Of a stretch of DNA of 48,650 nt, positions 1-9,679 are shown piece by piece. The stretch comes from Acidobacteriota bacterium (GTDB taxonomy: Bacteria > Acidobacteriota > Blastocatellia > Pyrinomonadales > Pyrinomonadaceae): NCBI GenBank assembly GCA_020200095.1, contig JAIVJJ010000028.1, forward strand, positions 18,628 to 67,277, written 5' to 3'. Both the position numbers and the translations under genes were made by a program. The notes under the pieces were generated by a model. The model had not been told where the DNA came from. It did not search any database and was given only the letters and a program-made list of their open reading frames with translations. Each line of letters opens with the position of its first letter. The stretch's first letter is position 1.

Positions 1-1
1 G

Positions 2-1627
2 GTGTCGCTCGAAAATAATCCGGCGCTGCTCGGCGTCGGTTATATCATCGGTCCGCGCATTGCCGGAATTATGTTCGCGGGCGGCGCACTTTCGTATTTA
101 GTTTTGATTCCGATGATTAAATACTTCGGCGCGGCTCTGCTCGAACCGCTTGCGCCTTCCACGTCGAAACTCATCGCGGATATGGCAATTGAAGGCAAAG
201 ACAGCATCCAAAGCACCTACGTTTTATACATCGGCGCGGGCGCGGTGGCAGCAGGCGGAATGATTAGTTTAGTCAGAAGCCTTCCGACAATTTGGCACGG
301 GCTTAAAGGCGGACTCGCAGATTTTCGCGGCGGAAGCGCGGTTAGAGATGAAAACGCCTTGCCGCGCACCGACCAAGACCTTTCGATGAAATGGGTCGTT
401 ATCGGAATTTTGGCGTTGATTATTGTTATCACGCTCGCGCCGTCTCTGAAGATGAATTTAATCGGCGCCATTCTGATTATCGTTTTCGGCTTTTTGTTTG
501 TTACCGTTTCATCGCGTCTAACGGGCGAAATCGGCTCGTCGTCAAATCCGATTTCGGGAATGACCGTAGCGACTTTACTTTTAACCTGTCTTGTTTTTCT
601 GCTTCTCGGCTGGACACAGCCTGACCCGTATTTCGTTACGGCACTGAGTGTCGGCGGAATTGTCTGTATCGCTGCGTCAAACGGCGGCACGACTTCGCAG
701 GATTTGAAAACCGGCTTTTGGGTCGGCGGAACGCCTTGGAAACAGCAAGTTGCAATCCTAATCGGCGCGACCGTTTCGGCTCTTTTGTTAGGTCCGATTT
801 TGATTCAGCTAAACAATTCTTCGACCGTTTATCAAAGAGTCGAGCCGACGGCTTTTAGTCAAGAATTTCGCGTTCCAGAACAACAACTTCTGCGTGAAGG
901 TGGACAATTAAAGGGCGAAAAGGTCGGCGAAACCTTTTTTAACGACCAGAACACATATCGCGTTTGGCATAACCCCGACGGAAAAGTCGGACCGGCAGGA
1001 CGTTATTTGATTGATACGCAGGGCAGACCCGCTTTTCTGGTTGATCCGGGCATTAACGGTGTGGTTAAAGAACGCGCCGACGGCACTGATGTTACAAAAT
1101 ACAACGCGCCGAAAGCGACTTTGATGAGCTACATTATCAAAGGAATTCTAAGTCAAGAATTACCCTGGGGATTGGTCTTGCTCGGCGTGATGATTGCGAT
1201 TGTCTTGGAACTTTCCGGCATTCCATCATTGGCTTTTGCCGTCGGATTATATTTGCCGATTGCCGTTTCCGCGCCGATTTTTGTCGGCGGATTCGTACGC
1301 TGGGCGGTTGATAAGGATTTGATTAAACGGCTTCGGAGACGTAATTTGACCGAAGAGGAAATCATCGCCGAAACCGATCGAAGTCCGGGCGTTCTGCTCG
1401 CTTCGGGCTACATCGCAGGCGGCGCGCTGGCGGGGATTCTGGTTGCGTTGGCGACTGAATTTTTGAGTGACACAGTGAAGAATTTTACGGATTGGTCGGA
1501 AGCTACCAATCCATTTTTCGCGGGAAACAATTCGGATTGGCTGGCAATGATTCCGTTCTGGATTCTCGCCCTTGTTCTCTATTACGTCGGGCGCGGAATG
1601 CTTTTAAGCGGAAGAAAATTAAGGTAA
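2..1627 (+). CDS. OPT family oligopeptide transporter, C-terminal part (5' end outside window)
   Basis: Multi-TM protein; GVGYIIGPRIAGIMFAGGALSYLVLIP and GVLLASGYIAGGALAGIL motifs typical of OPT transporters; ORF open at window edge. Confidence 0.85.
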   Translation: MSLENNPALLGVGYIIGPRIAGIMFAGGALSYLVLIPMIKYFGAALLEPLAPSTSKLIADMAIEGKDSIQSTYVLYIGAGAVAAGGMISLVRSLPTIWHGLKGGLADFRGGSAVRDENALPRTDQDLSMKWVVIGILALIIVITLAPSLKMNLIGAILIIVFGFLFVTVSSRLTGEIGSSSNPISGMTVATLLLTCLVFLLLGWTQPDPYFVTALSVGGIVCIAASNGGTTSQDLKTGFWVGGTPWKQQVAILIGATVSALLLGPILIQLNNSSTVYQRVEPTAFSQEFRVPEQQLLREGGQLKGEKVGETFFNDQNTYRVWHNPDGKVGPAGRYLIDTQGRPAFLVDPGINGVVKERADGTDVTKYNAPKATLMSYIIKGILSQELPWGLVLLGVMIAIVLELSGIPSLAFAVGLYLPIAVSAPIFVGGFVRWAVDKDLIKRLRRRNLTEEEIIAETDRSPGVLLASGYIAGGALAGILVALATEFLSDTVKNFTDWSEATNPFFAGNNSDWLAMIPFWILALVLYYVGRGMLLSGRKLR

Positions 1628-1650
1628 ATTTCCGAAAAAGCATAGAAACA

Positions 1651-1690
1651 AAAGCCGTTTTGCTTTATACTTCGCAGAACGGCTTTTTCA
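1651..1690 (+). terminator. Rho-independent terminator
   Basis: AAAGCCGTT...AACGGCTTT stem followed by T-run, 24 nt after the OPT stop. Confidence 0.75.
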
Positions 1691-1731
1691 TTTTAAAGCA
1701 AAGCAAAATTACGCGAATAAACGGAGATAAA

Positions 1732-3732
1732 ATGTCAAGACAAACAGAATTTAACCCGCGCTTTTATCTTTTTCTAATGAAGGCTTCCGCTTGCTTTTTC
1801 GGCTTGTTACTCGGTTTTTTCATTTTATCGCCGAAGGCTTCGATGCAGGACGACGCGCCACCGCCGATGCCAATATCGGCAAATACGCCGGTAGTGGTAG
1901 TAAACGGGCGAATAATGGGCAATTACAAACCGACGCCCGAACCGCCGAAATCAACGATTCGCGGGCGCGTCATTTACGCCGATACGGGTCGTCCTGTGCG
2001 TCGCGCGGGTTTGATGTTGATGTCGGCGAAAGGTTCAAGCGGAGGAAGAGAAAATGCGGGCTTGACGAATGAACGCGGCGAATTTGAAATAAAAAACGTA
2101 ACCGAAGGCAGATATTTTGTTTCCGTTTCCACGCCCGGCGTTTTAACTCCGTTTAGCTCGTTAAGTACTTTTGAAAGAATCGGAACAGCGCAAGGCAACT
2201 CCGAACTTGCCGATGTTGCGAAAGATTTTCAAGAAGTTGTCGTCAACGGAATAAGCGACGTTGACGTAACGATTGTCGTCAGGCGCGGAGCGGCGATTAG
2301 CGGCAGAATTATGTATGCCGACGGCGAACCGGCAATCGGCATGCGCGTCGAAATTTTGCGGAAAAAAGGCGGCGAGTACACAGCCGTTGTTTCAAACATC
2401 AGCGAGATATTCGGCGCAATCTTCGGCGGCGCGGCGGGCGGAATGAAAACCGACGACCGCGGCGTTTTTCGCGTTGCCGGACTTCCGGCGGGCGAATACA
2501 TCGTGCGCGTGGTCGAAAATGTTTCGCACAGCGAAAAAGGACAAGGGCGCGACGATGAATTTATGGCTATAAGCGGTTTTAATCCGACTTCGATGGTCGC
2601 CACTTATTATCCGAATGCGAGCGATGTGAAAAAAGCCGAAGTTCTTAAAATCGAACTCGGTCAGGAACAATCGGAAGTAAATATCACAATTCCCGAACGC
2701 TCTCTTCACAATTTAAGCGGCGTGGTCATCAACAAAGCGACACGCGAGCCTCTGAAAAACGCTAGAATAAGCATAAAAAGCGACAACGACGTAAATTCGC
2801 TGTTCAGCAATATGCCTGAATTCGGCTCAAAAAACGAAGCGGACGAGCAAGGTCGCTGGAGCTACAAAGAACTGCCGGCGGGAAAATATACTTTAATCGT
2901 TCAGCCGTCTGACAGCTATGAATCAAGCGATGAAACAAAACCGCAAAAAGCAAAAACGCCGAAACTGGCGAAAGCGCTGAAGGAAATCGTTATCGCAAAC
3001 AAGGACGTAACGGATTTGGTTGTCGAACTCGGTTACGGCGCAACCGTTTCAGGCACGATAAGTTTTGAAAATCAACAAGCGTTTTCACAATCAATTTTCA
3101 TTTCGGCAACGGATGAAAAAGAAAAATTTTCAGAATCAGCTTTCGTCTATTCTCAACACTCCGACAACGGCAAACCCGTTCCGAAAAAAATCGAAAACTT
3201 TACGATTCAAGGCATTCCGGCGGGCAAAGTTTTTTTGAGCGTTAGTAACGGCGGTGGTCGCAGCGACAGCGACGGCGAGCAGGAGTTTTACGTTAAAAGC
3301 ATTCTCTTCGGCGGCAAAGACATTGTCGGCACAACGCTTGAAACCAAAGAAGGCGAGGAACTTAAAGGCGTTCAAATCATCCTCTCAAAAGATGTCGGTA
3401 AGTTGAAGGGAAAAGTTTCAAAGGCGGATAAAAGTCCGGCAATCGGCGCGAAAATTTCCTTCATTCCAATTGATAAAGGAAAATGGGGAAATTTAAATAC
3501 AAGCCTTTTTGCCTCGACAAACAGCGACGGCGAATTTGAAATTTCTGGCGCGCCGGGCGAATATTTCGTCGTTTTTGTTAAGGATTACGATTTTGCCAAC
3601 GAGAAAAACAAAGATAAAAGTCCTCTTGAACAAAAACGCGAGTGGCTGGAAAAGGAAATTACAAAAGCGCAAAAGGTAACAATTAAAGCTAAGGAAATGG
3701 AAAAAATTACTTTAACCTTGCCCGAAAAGTAA
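1732..3732 (+). CDS. Secreted/membrane protein with repeated carboxypeptidase-regulatory-like (Ig-like) domains
   Basis: N-terminal hydrophobic segment; repeated 'GRV..ADTGRPVRRAGL...T(N/D)..G.F...(L/V).(A/E)G.Y' modules. ATG at 1732 preferred over the ORF-track start at 1492, which overlaps the OPT gene. Confidence 0.75.
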   Translation: MSRQTEFNPRFYLFLMKASACFFGLLLGFFILSPKASMQDDAPPPMPISANTPVVVVNGRIMGNYKPTPEPPKSTIRGRVIYADTGRPVRRAGLMLMSAKGSSGGRENAGLTNERGEFEIKNVTEGRYFVSVSTPGVLTPFSSLSTFERIGTAQGNSELADVAKDFQEVVVNGISDVDVTIVVRRGAAISGRIMYADGEPAIGMRVEILRKKGGEYTAVVSNISEIFGAIFGGAAGGMKTDDRGVFRVAGLPAGEYIVRVVENVSHSEKGQGRDDEFMAISGFNPTSMVATYYPNASDVKKAEVLKIELGQEQSEVNITIPERSLHNLSGVVINKATREPLKNARISIKSDNDVNSLFSNMPEFGSKNEADEQGRWSYKELPAGKYTLIVQPSDSYESSDETKPQKAKTPKLAKALKEIVIANKDVTDLVVELGYGATVSGTISFENQQAFSQSIFISATDEKEKFSESAFVYSQHSDNGKPVPKKIENFTIQGIPAGKVFLSVSNGGGRSDSDGEQEFYVKSILFGGKDIVGTTLETKEGEELKGVQIILSKDVGKLKGKVSKADKSPAIGAKISFIPIDKGKWGNLNTSLFASTNSDGEFEISGAPGEYFVVFVKDYDFANEKNKDKSPLEQKREWLEKEITKAQKVTIKAKEMEKITLTLPEK

Positions 3733-4025
3733 GGTAAAACGCCCGAAAATTTTATGGGATACAACTTTGAAGATTTGGTTTTTACCCGATAAAGTGAAAT
3801 ATCCGGCAAGGAGTGAATTTGCCTTTGGGAAAACCGATAAACTTTTAATTCTTTTCAAAACAATGCCAAAAACTCCTCGTTGAAACAATCCGCGACGATG
3901 CTAGACTTCCACTTGAAAACCTTACAAAGATGTAAAGCTTTTTGGTAAGTATTGAATTTTCTCGAAAAAAGGTTTATAACTTGTTTAACTCTCCATGGTA
4001 AAAGCTATACGAACGGAGTAAAAAA

Positions 4026-4499
4026 ATGATACGAAAATTGATTGCGCGCTTTAACAAATCAGTAACCAAGCGTGTCGTCTCAGCGCGTCTCGATTTTGAA
4101 GCGCCAATTAGCATTTCTTTTGAGCCAAGTCGTCAAACGGGAAAATTAAGTTCGCCGCTCGAAAATGTTTCTATCAAAGGCGTCAGCAAGGATTTGAGCG
4201 AATCGGGAATTGCTTTTGTCGTTCCGTTAATTCGTTTGAAAGAAAATTATCTGGTCGGCGAAAACCGCATGTTAAACGCCGAGCTTGATTTGCCAAACGG
4301 AAAGGTAAAAATGATTGTCGTCGGACAAAGATACGAACAGGTCATTGATAGGGATTCTGCGAGTGTGAAGTATCTAATCGGCGCGAAAATTGTGCAGATA
4401 ACAGAAGCTGACAAAGAAATCTACGAGTACTTTCTACGCCACAACGCGAATTTTAAGAAAAATTCGAAAGCGTTTAATTTCGGGATTGACAAAGGATGA
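4026..4499 (+). CDS. PilZ-domain protein
   Basis: SARLDFEAPISISFE..., DLSESGIAFVVP, LPNGK...VVGQRY pattern of PilZ domains. Confidence 0.65.
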   Translation: MIRKLIARFNKSVTKRVVSARLDFEAPISISFEPSRQTGKLSSPLENVSIKGVSKDLSESGIAFVVPLIRLKENYLVGENRMLNAELDLPNGKVKMIVVGQRYEQVIDRDSASVKYLIGAKIVQITEADKEIYEYFLRHNANFKKNSKAFNFGIDKG

Positions 4500-4504
4500 A
4501 TTTA

Positions 4505-4580
4505 AGTGGTGAGCGGTGAGCGGTAAGTGAAATAAAGTGTATTCGTATCGCAAACAAAAATTCGCCATTTACCACTAACT
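4505..4580. repeat. Inverted arms built of degenerate heptads (GTGAGCG/GTAAGTG)
   Basis: AGTGGTGAGCGGTGAGCGGTAAGTGAA ... TTCGCCATTTACCACTAAC; both arms decompose into GTRARYG-like heptads. Confidence 0.6.
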
Positions 4581-4627
4581 GTTCAACGCTAAATTAACTC
4601 TGCGTTTATCAGCTCTAAAAATTTTAC

Positions 4628-4672
4628 AAAAACCGCTGGGAATAAAGATTTCGGCGGTTTTTGTTTTTTGTC
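4628..4672 (+). terminator. Rho-independent terminator
   Basis: AAAAACCGC...GCGGTTTTTGTTTTTT hairpin plus T-run. Confidence 0.6.
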
Positions 4673-4697
4673 TGATTATTGTGATTTAATTTTTAGA

Positions 4698-5690
4698 ATG
4701 AAAGAAAAAATTCGGATTGGAATCATCGGGACGGGTTTTGCGCGAAAGGTTCAAATTCCCGCATTTTTGCAATGCGACGATGTGGAAATTGTTTCAATTT
4801 CCAGCGGGCGTCGTGAAAATGCTGAAAACGCGGCGCGAGAATTTAACATCGCGCATTTTACTAACGATTGGCGCGAAACCGTTGAACGAAAAGATGTTGA
4901 TTTAATTTGCATAACAACGCCGCCGAATTTACATAAAGAAATGGCGCTTTTTGCGCTCGAACGCAGGAAACACGTTTTGTGCGAAAAGCCGATGGCGATG
5001 TCAGCAACGCAAGCGTGTGAAATGACTGAAAAAGCGAAGGAAAAGCAAGTGTTGGCTTTGACTGACTTCGAACTCAGATTTTTACACGGCAGACTAAAGG
5101 CATTTGAAATGATTCGTAATGGAGAAATTGGCAAAATCCGACACGCTAAATGCAATTTTCGCGCACCGCATCGTGGCAATACCGATGCTCCTTGGGATTG
5201 GTGGTCGGACGAAAAATCCGGCGGCGGCGCGCTCGGCGCAATCGGTTCGCACCAGATTGATTCGCTTTTTTGGTTTTTAAAAACGCAAATTTCAGATGTT
5301 TTTTGCCAGTTGCAAACTCACGTCAGAGAGCGTCGTGATCAAAAAACAGGCGATATGCGCGCGGTTTCATCTGATGACGAATCGAATTTAATCGTGCGAT
5401 TTGCTGACAGCGATTTTACCGAAAACGCAACCGGAACAATTTCCGTTTCGATGACGGAATTTCCCGCGTATCAAAACCGTATGGAATTATTCGGCACGAA
5501 ATCCTCTTTGAGAATTGAACACAGAGGAGAGCTTTTTTTCGGCAGACCAGACGAAAAAGATTGGCAGCCGCTTGAGGTTGATTTGGGCAAAGCGGTTAAA
5601 GGCGTTCCCGACACCGGATTTTCTCGCGGGTTTGTGAATTTCGCACCGAAAATTGTTGAGGCGGTTCGAGAATTTGTATTTCAAAAGTGA
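4698..5690 (+). CDS. Gfo/Idh/MocA family oxidoreductase
   Basis: IRIGIIGTGFARKVQIPAF; ITTPPNLHKEMALFALERRKHVLCEKPMA motif. ATG at 4698 gives MKEKIRIG. Confidence 0.9.
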   Translation: MKEKIRIGIIGTGFARKVQIPAFLQCDDVEIVSISSGRRENAENAAREFNIAHFTNDWRETVERKDVDLICITTPPNLHKEMALFALERRKHVLCEKPMAMSATQACEMTEKAKEKQVLALTDFELRFLHGRLKAFEMIRNGEIGKIRHAKCNFRAPHRGNTDAPWDWWSDEKSGGGALGAIGSHQIDSLFWFLKTQISDVFCQLQTHVRERRDQKTGDMRAVSSDDESNLIVRFADSDFTENATGTISVSMTEFPAYQNRMELFGTKSSLRIEHRGELFFGRPDEKDWQPLEVDLGKAVKGVPDTGFSRGFVNFAPKIVEAVREFVFQK

Positions 5691-5695
5691 ACCTC

Positions 5696-7240
5696 TTAGC
5701 TTTTAACTGATTTATAGAGTTGCGCCAGCTCGCGTTTTAGTAATTTTCCGGTGGCGCCTTTCGGAATATCCGCAACAAAATGAATTGATTTCGGGCATTT
5801 GTAATCTGCCAAATGCTTCTTGCAAAAATTAATTAAATCTTCTTCGCACACCTTTTCATCTTCTTTCAAAACGACAAATGCCGTGACTTCTTCACCGTAT
5901 AATTCGTCAGGAACACCAATAACCGCCGCCGTCTCAACTGCTGGATGTGTGTAAAGCAGTTCGTCAATCTCACGCGGGTAGATGTTTTCACCGCCGCGAA
6001 TAATCATATCGGATTTGCGGTCAATAATGTAAAAAAATCCGTCCGCGTCTTTGTATCCAATATCTCCGGTGTGAAACCAACCATTGCGAAAAGCCTTTTT
6101 TGTCGCTTCTTCATTTTTGAAATAGCCTTTGAAAATGTTCTCGCCGCGCAAAACGATTTCTCCTAATTCGCCGTCGGGAACTTCACGGTCGTTTTCATTA
6201 AAAACTTTCATTTCGTTGCCCATTGCTTTTCCGCACGAACCGGGACGACGATTTTTATCCGGCGGATTAAACGTCGAGCGACAGGTTGATTCGCTCAAAC
6301 CGTAGCCTTCGATGACGAGACAATCGAAGGTTTCTTCAAACTTTTTTAAAACCTCCGCCGGAACAGGCGCCGAGCCGCACATTGCGAAGCGCAAAGTGCT
6401 GAGTGCTGAGTGCTGAGTGCTGAGTGCCGGATTCTCTGTCTGACTGTTGACTGCGAGAAGCATCGAAAGCATCGTCGCCACTGAGCCAAACGAAGTTATT
6501 TTGTAATCGGAAACAATCTTCCAAAAACGCGATGCAGAAAATTTCGGACAGACAACCGTCGAACCTCCGGCGTAAAGCGCGGTCATTGTTGTGACGGAAA
6601 CCGCGTTCATATGGAAAAGTGGCATTATCGTCAGCAATCTGTCGTTTTCGTCAAAGCCTAACCACTCGGTAATCTGCCGCGCATTGGCGATTAAATTTTC
6701 GTGCGTGAGCAAACAACCTTTTGGCTTTCCGGTTGTGCCGCTTGTATAAATGATAATCGCTTCGTCCTCTTTCTTGATTGAAATTCCATCTAATTTTTCA
6801 CTGAAATTTTTTGTAACTCCGGCTACGTTATCAAATTGAATTATATTTTGCAGATGCGGTAAATCGTGGCGAATTTTGTCAATATCAGTTTGAAACTGCG
6901 AATTAAAAAGCAGCATTTTGGCTTCCGAATCGTTTAGGGCAAAAGCAATTTCTTCCGGTTTTAAGAGCGAGTTAATCGGTCCCGCCAAAGCGCCGATTTT
7001 AAAACAAGCAAAATAAGCAATAACGTATTCGGCGCTGTTTGGCATCAAAAGACTTACAACATCGCCTTTTTTAATACCGTTTTCTGTAAACATATTTGCC
7101 GCGCGGTTAACGGCTTTATCAAATTCCGCATAAGTCCAACTTCTGCCGTCGGCTTCGGAAAATAAAAAAGTTTTATCGCTTCTTTCTTTGGCGCGGTTTT
7201 CGAGCAGTCGGCGCAAATTATTGTTGCTTTTTCCTCGCAT
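5696..7240 (-). CDS. AMP-binding long-chain-fatty-acid-CoA ligase family protein
   Basis: YTSGTTGKPKGCLLTHENL; GYGLSEST; HTGDIGYKDADGFFYIIDRKSDMIIRGGENIYP; PKGATGKLLKREL. Confidence 0.92.
   Translation of the reverse strand: MRGKSNNNLRRLLENRAKERSDKTFLFSEADGRSWTYAEFDKAVNRAANMFTENGIKKGDVVSLLMPNSAEYVIAYFACFKIGALAGPINSLLKPEEIAFALNDSEAKMLLFNSQFQTDIDKIRHDLPHLQNIIQFDNVAGVTKNFSEKLDGISIKKEDEAIIIYTSGTTGKPKGCLLTHENLIANARQITEWLGFDENDRLLTIMPLFHMNAVSVTTMTALYAGGSTVVCPKFSASRFWKIVSDYKITSFGSVATMLSMLLAVNSQTENPALSTQHSALSTLRFAMCGSAPVPAEVLKKFEETFDCLVIEGYGLSESTCRSTFNPPDKNRRPGSCGKAMGNEMKVFNENDREVPDGELGEIVLRGENIFKGYFKNEEATKKAFRNGWFHTGDIGYKDADGFFYIIDRKSDMIIRGGENIYPREIDELLYTHPAVETAAVIGVPDELYGEEVTAFVVLKEDEKVCEEDLINFCKKHLADYKCPKSIHFVADIPKGATGKLLKRELAQLYKSVKS
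6396..6428. repeat. Intragenic heptanucleotide tandem repeat (GTGCTGA x4 + GTGCCGG)
   Basis: Read directly: gtgctga gtgctga gtgctga gtgctga gtgccgg, inside the acyl-CoA ligase CDS. Confidence 0.95.
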
Positions 7241-7287
7241 ATCCCGTATATTTTAGCGCACTCCATTTTGCTTTCAATTATTTTTCA

Positions 7288-7426
7288 ACGCAAAGGCGCA
7301 AGGCTGCAAGGATTTTTGATAAGTGATTTTTTTGCAAAAAGAAATTGCGTGCCGGCGACCCAAAAAAGATTTATTGCTTTCTTTCGTATGTCTCGCCGAT
7401 AAATTCTTTCCTTAGCGTCTTTGCGT
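7288..7426. repeat. Inverted repeat with heptad-like arms (ACGCAAAGGCGCAAGG / CTTAGCGTCTTTGCGT)
   Basis: Imperfectly complementary arms flanking the leader of the aldehyde dehydrogenase. Confidence 0.6.
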
Positions 7427-7437
7427 CAAATTTTCTT

Positions 7438-8916
7438 ATGACTATTTATCAAAATTTCATTAACGGTGAATGGCTCGAATCATCTTCGGACAGAACCGCG
7501 CAAAACGTCAATCCGGCAAACACAAACGACTGTCTAGGGACAATAAAATTAGCGACCCGCGAAGAAGCGCGAAAAGCGGTCGAATCTGCGTATAACGCTT
7601 TTCGGGATTGGAAAAGCACGCCCGCGCCGACGCGCGGCAAAATCGTCGCTAAATTTGCAAGGCTTCTAGAAGATTACAAAGAAGAAGTCTCACAAATCTT
7701 AACGCGCGAAGAAGGTAAAACTCTGGCTGAATCGCGCGGCGAGCTGCAGCGTTCAATCAACGTCGCGGAATTTTGCGCGGGCGAAGCAAGACGTTTGAAC
7801 GGCGAAACAATTCAATCGGAATTGCCCGCCAATTTCGCTTACACAATCAAAGAGCCGCACGGCGTTGTGGCTTGCATCACGCCTTGGAATTTTCCCGTTG
7901 CCATTCCGGTTTGGAAAATCGCGCCCGCGCTTGTTGCCGGAAACACGGTTGTTTTCAAACCTGCCGAAGCTACGCCCGCAACCGCCGTGCGCCTTTGCGA
8001 GATTTTTGAAGAAGCCGGAATTCCGAAAGGCGTTTTGAATTTGATTCTCGGCAAAGGTTCGGAAATCGGCGACGAGATTGTAAATCATCCGGCGGTCAAA
8101 GCAATTTCCTTCACGGGTTCAACTGAAACCGGCATTAAATTATATGAACAAGGCGCACGGCGCGGCGCGAAAGTGCAATGCGAAATGGGCGGCAAAAATC
8201 CGGTTGTCGTGATGGAAGATTGCGATATGGATTTGGCGGTCGAATCAACGGCGCAAGGCGCGTTCGGCTCAACCGGTCAACGCTGCACGGCAACATCGCG
8301 CGCGGTCGTAGTTGATAAAATCGCCGACGAATTTGTTTCTAAAATTGTTGAAAGAGCAAAGCGAATGCGAATCGGCGATGGTGCGGATGCGAATACAGAA
8401 ATGGGTCCGATTGTTGACGAAAAGCAATTCAACACGGTTCTTAAATACATCGACATTGGGCGCGAAGACGGCGCGGAAATGCTTTACGGCGGCAAACGCG
8501 CGGAAGGGGACGGACTTGAAAACGGCTATTTTGTCGAGCCGACGGTTTTCGATAAAGTTACGCCCGATATGCGAATCGCGCAGGAAGAAATTTTCGGACC
8601 CGTCCTGTCGGTTTTGCGCGTCAAGGATTTTGACGATGCAATGATTGCAGCAAACGATTCGCAATATGGCTTGACCTCTTCGATTTTCACGGGCGACCCA
8701 AATTTGATTTTCCGCTTTGTTCAGGAAATCGAAACCGGAATGACGCACATTAACTCGCCGACGACCGGCGGCGAAGCGCACATTCCGTTTGGCGGCGTGA
8801 AAATGACCGGCATCGGCGCACGCGAGCAAGGCTCGACCGCGCTCGATTTTTACACGGAATTGAAAGTCGTTTATGTGGATTACACGGGGCGCAAGCGTGA
8901 AGGAAATTTATATTAA
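7438..8916 (+). CDS. NAD(P)-dependent aldehyde dehydrogenase (KGSADH-like; probable semialdehyde dehydrogenase of the pathway)
   Basis: PWNFPVAIPVWKIAPALVAGNTVVFKPAEATP, FTGSTETG, EMGGKNPVVVMED, GQRCTATSRAVV. ATG at 7438. Confidence 0.92.
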   Translation: MTIYQNFINGEWLESSSDRTAQNVNPANTNDCLGTIKLATREEARKAVESAYNAFRDWKSTPAPTRGKIVAKFARLLEDYKEEVSQILTREEGKTLAESRGELQRSINVAEFCAGEARRLNGETIQSELPANFAYTIKEPHGVVACITPWNFPVAIPVWKIAPALVAGNTVVFKPAEATPATAVRLCEIFEEAGIPKGVLNLILGKGSEIGDEIVNHPAVKAISFTGSTETGIKLYEQGARRGAKVQCEMGGKNPVVVMEDCDMDLAVESTAQGAFGSTGQRCTATSRAVVVDKIADEFVSKIVERAKRMRIGDGADANTEMGPIVDEKQFNTVLKYIDIGREDGAEMLYGGKRAEGDGLENGYFVEPTVFDKVTPDMRIAQEEIFGPVLSVLRVKDFDDAMIAANDSQYGLTSSIFTGDPNLIFRFVQEIETGMTHINSPTTGGEAHIPFGGVKMTGIGAREQGSTALDFYTELKVVYVDYTGRKREGNLY

Positions 8917-8926
8917 AGAGAAAATT

Positions 8927-9679
8927 ATGAAAGAAACAAAAATCTGTGTTCTTTTTATCTTGGCGATTGCTTTCACAGCTTGCCAACAACCGGCGAACTC
9001 ACCGCAGTCGAATCAAACGGCGAATACAAACACGAATGCGGCAAACGCGAGTAATCAATGGGACAAATACGTCGAAGGATTTTTGAACGAATATTTTACA
9101 ACGAATCCGCAATTTGCCGTTTATCAAGGAAAGCACGAGTTTGACGGGAAATTGCCCGACTGGAGCGAGGAAGGTTTGAAGAAAGAAATTGTGCGTCTGA
9201 AAGCAGAGCGTGATAAAGCTACTGCTTTCAAAAACGAGCAGTTGGACGAAAGACAGAGATTTGAAAGAGATTATTTAATCGCGCAAATTGACAAAGATTT
9301 ATTCTGGCGCGAAACCGCCGACCAGCCGCACACGAATCCGTATTTTTATTCGGATTCGCTCGACCCGGACGTTTATGTTTCACGCGAATACGCGCCGCTC
9401 GACACACGAATAAAATCTTACACGGCTTACGCCAAAAATGTTCCGAACGCGCTCGCGCAAATCAAAACAAATCTAAAGCTCCCGCTTCCGAAGACATTAG
9501 TAAAAATCGGGCGCACGACGATTGGCGGGCTGGGCGGCTTAATTTTTCCGAAAGCGAGATTGAAAACATTATCAGAGAATCGCTCAAATTCAACCAGCCG
9601 CTTCTGCTGCACTGCGTTGGCGACCGCGCTTGCCAAGCAGCTTTCGACGCGATGGAAAAAGTCGGAAACGGAAAAATAG
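8927..9679 (+). pseudogene. DUF885-like lipoprotein N-terminus joined out of frame to an amidohydrolase C-terminus
   Basis: Lipobox FTACQQ; DUF885-like region (YVEGFLNEYFTTNPQFAVYQGKHEFDGKLPDWSEEG) to ~9500; downstream DNA codes for an amidohydrolase in another frame. Confidence 0.65.

Noticed and set aside
217-690. Minus-strand ORF opposite the OPT transporter (157 aa), and many similar antisense ORFs
   Set aside because: Shadow ORFs of GC-biased coding sequence; low-complexity, no family signature, no RBS.
3733-4025. Possible small RNA or riboswitch in the ~290-bp gap before the PilZ gene
   Set aside because: No recognisable conserved aptamer core or tRNA-like structure found by eye.
6396-6428. 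CRISPR array or CRISPR-like repeat
   Set aside because: Units are 7 bp contiguous tandem repeats with no spacers, inside a CDS; no cas genes in the window.
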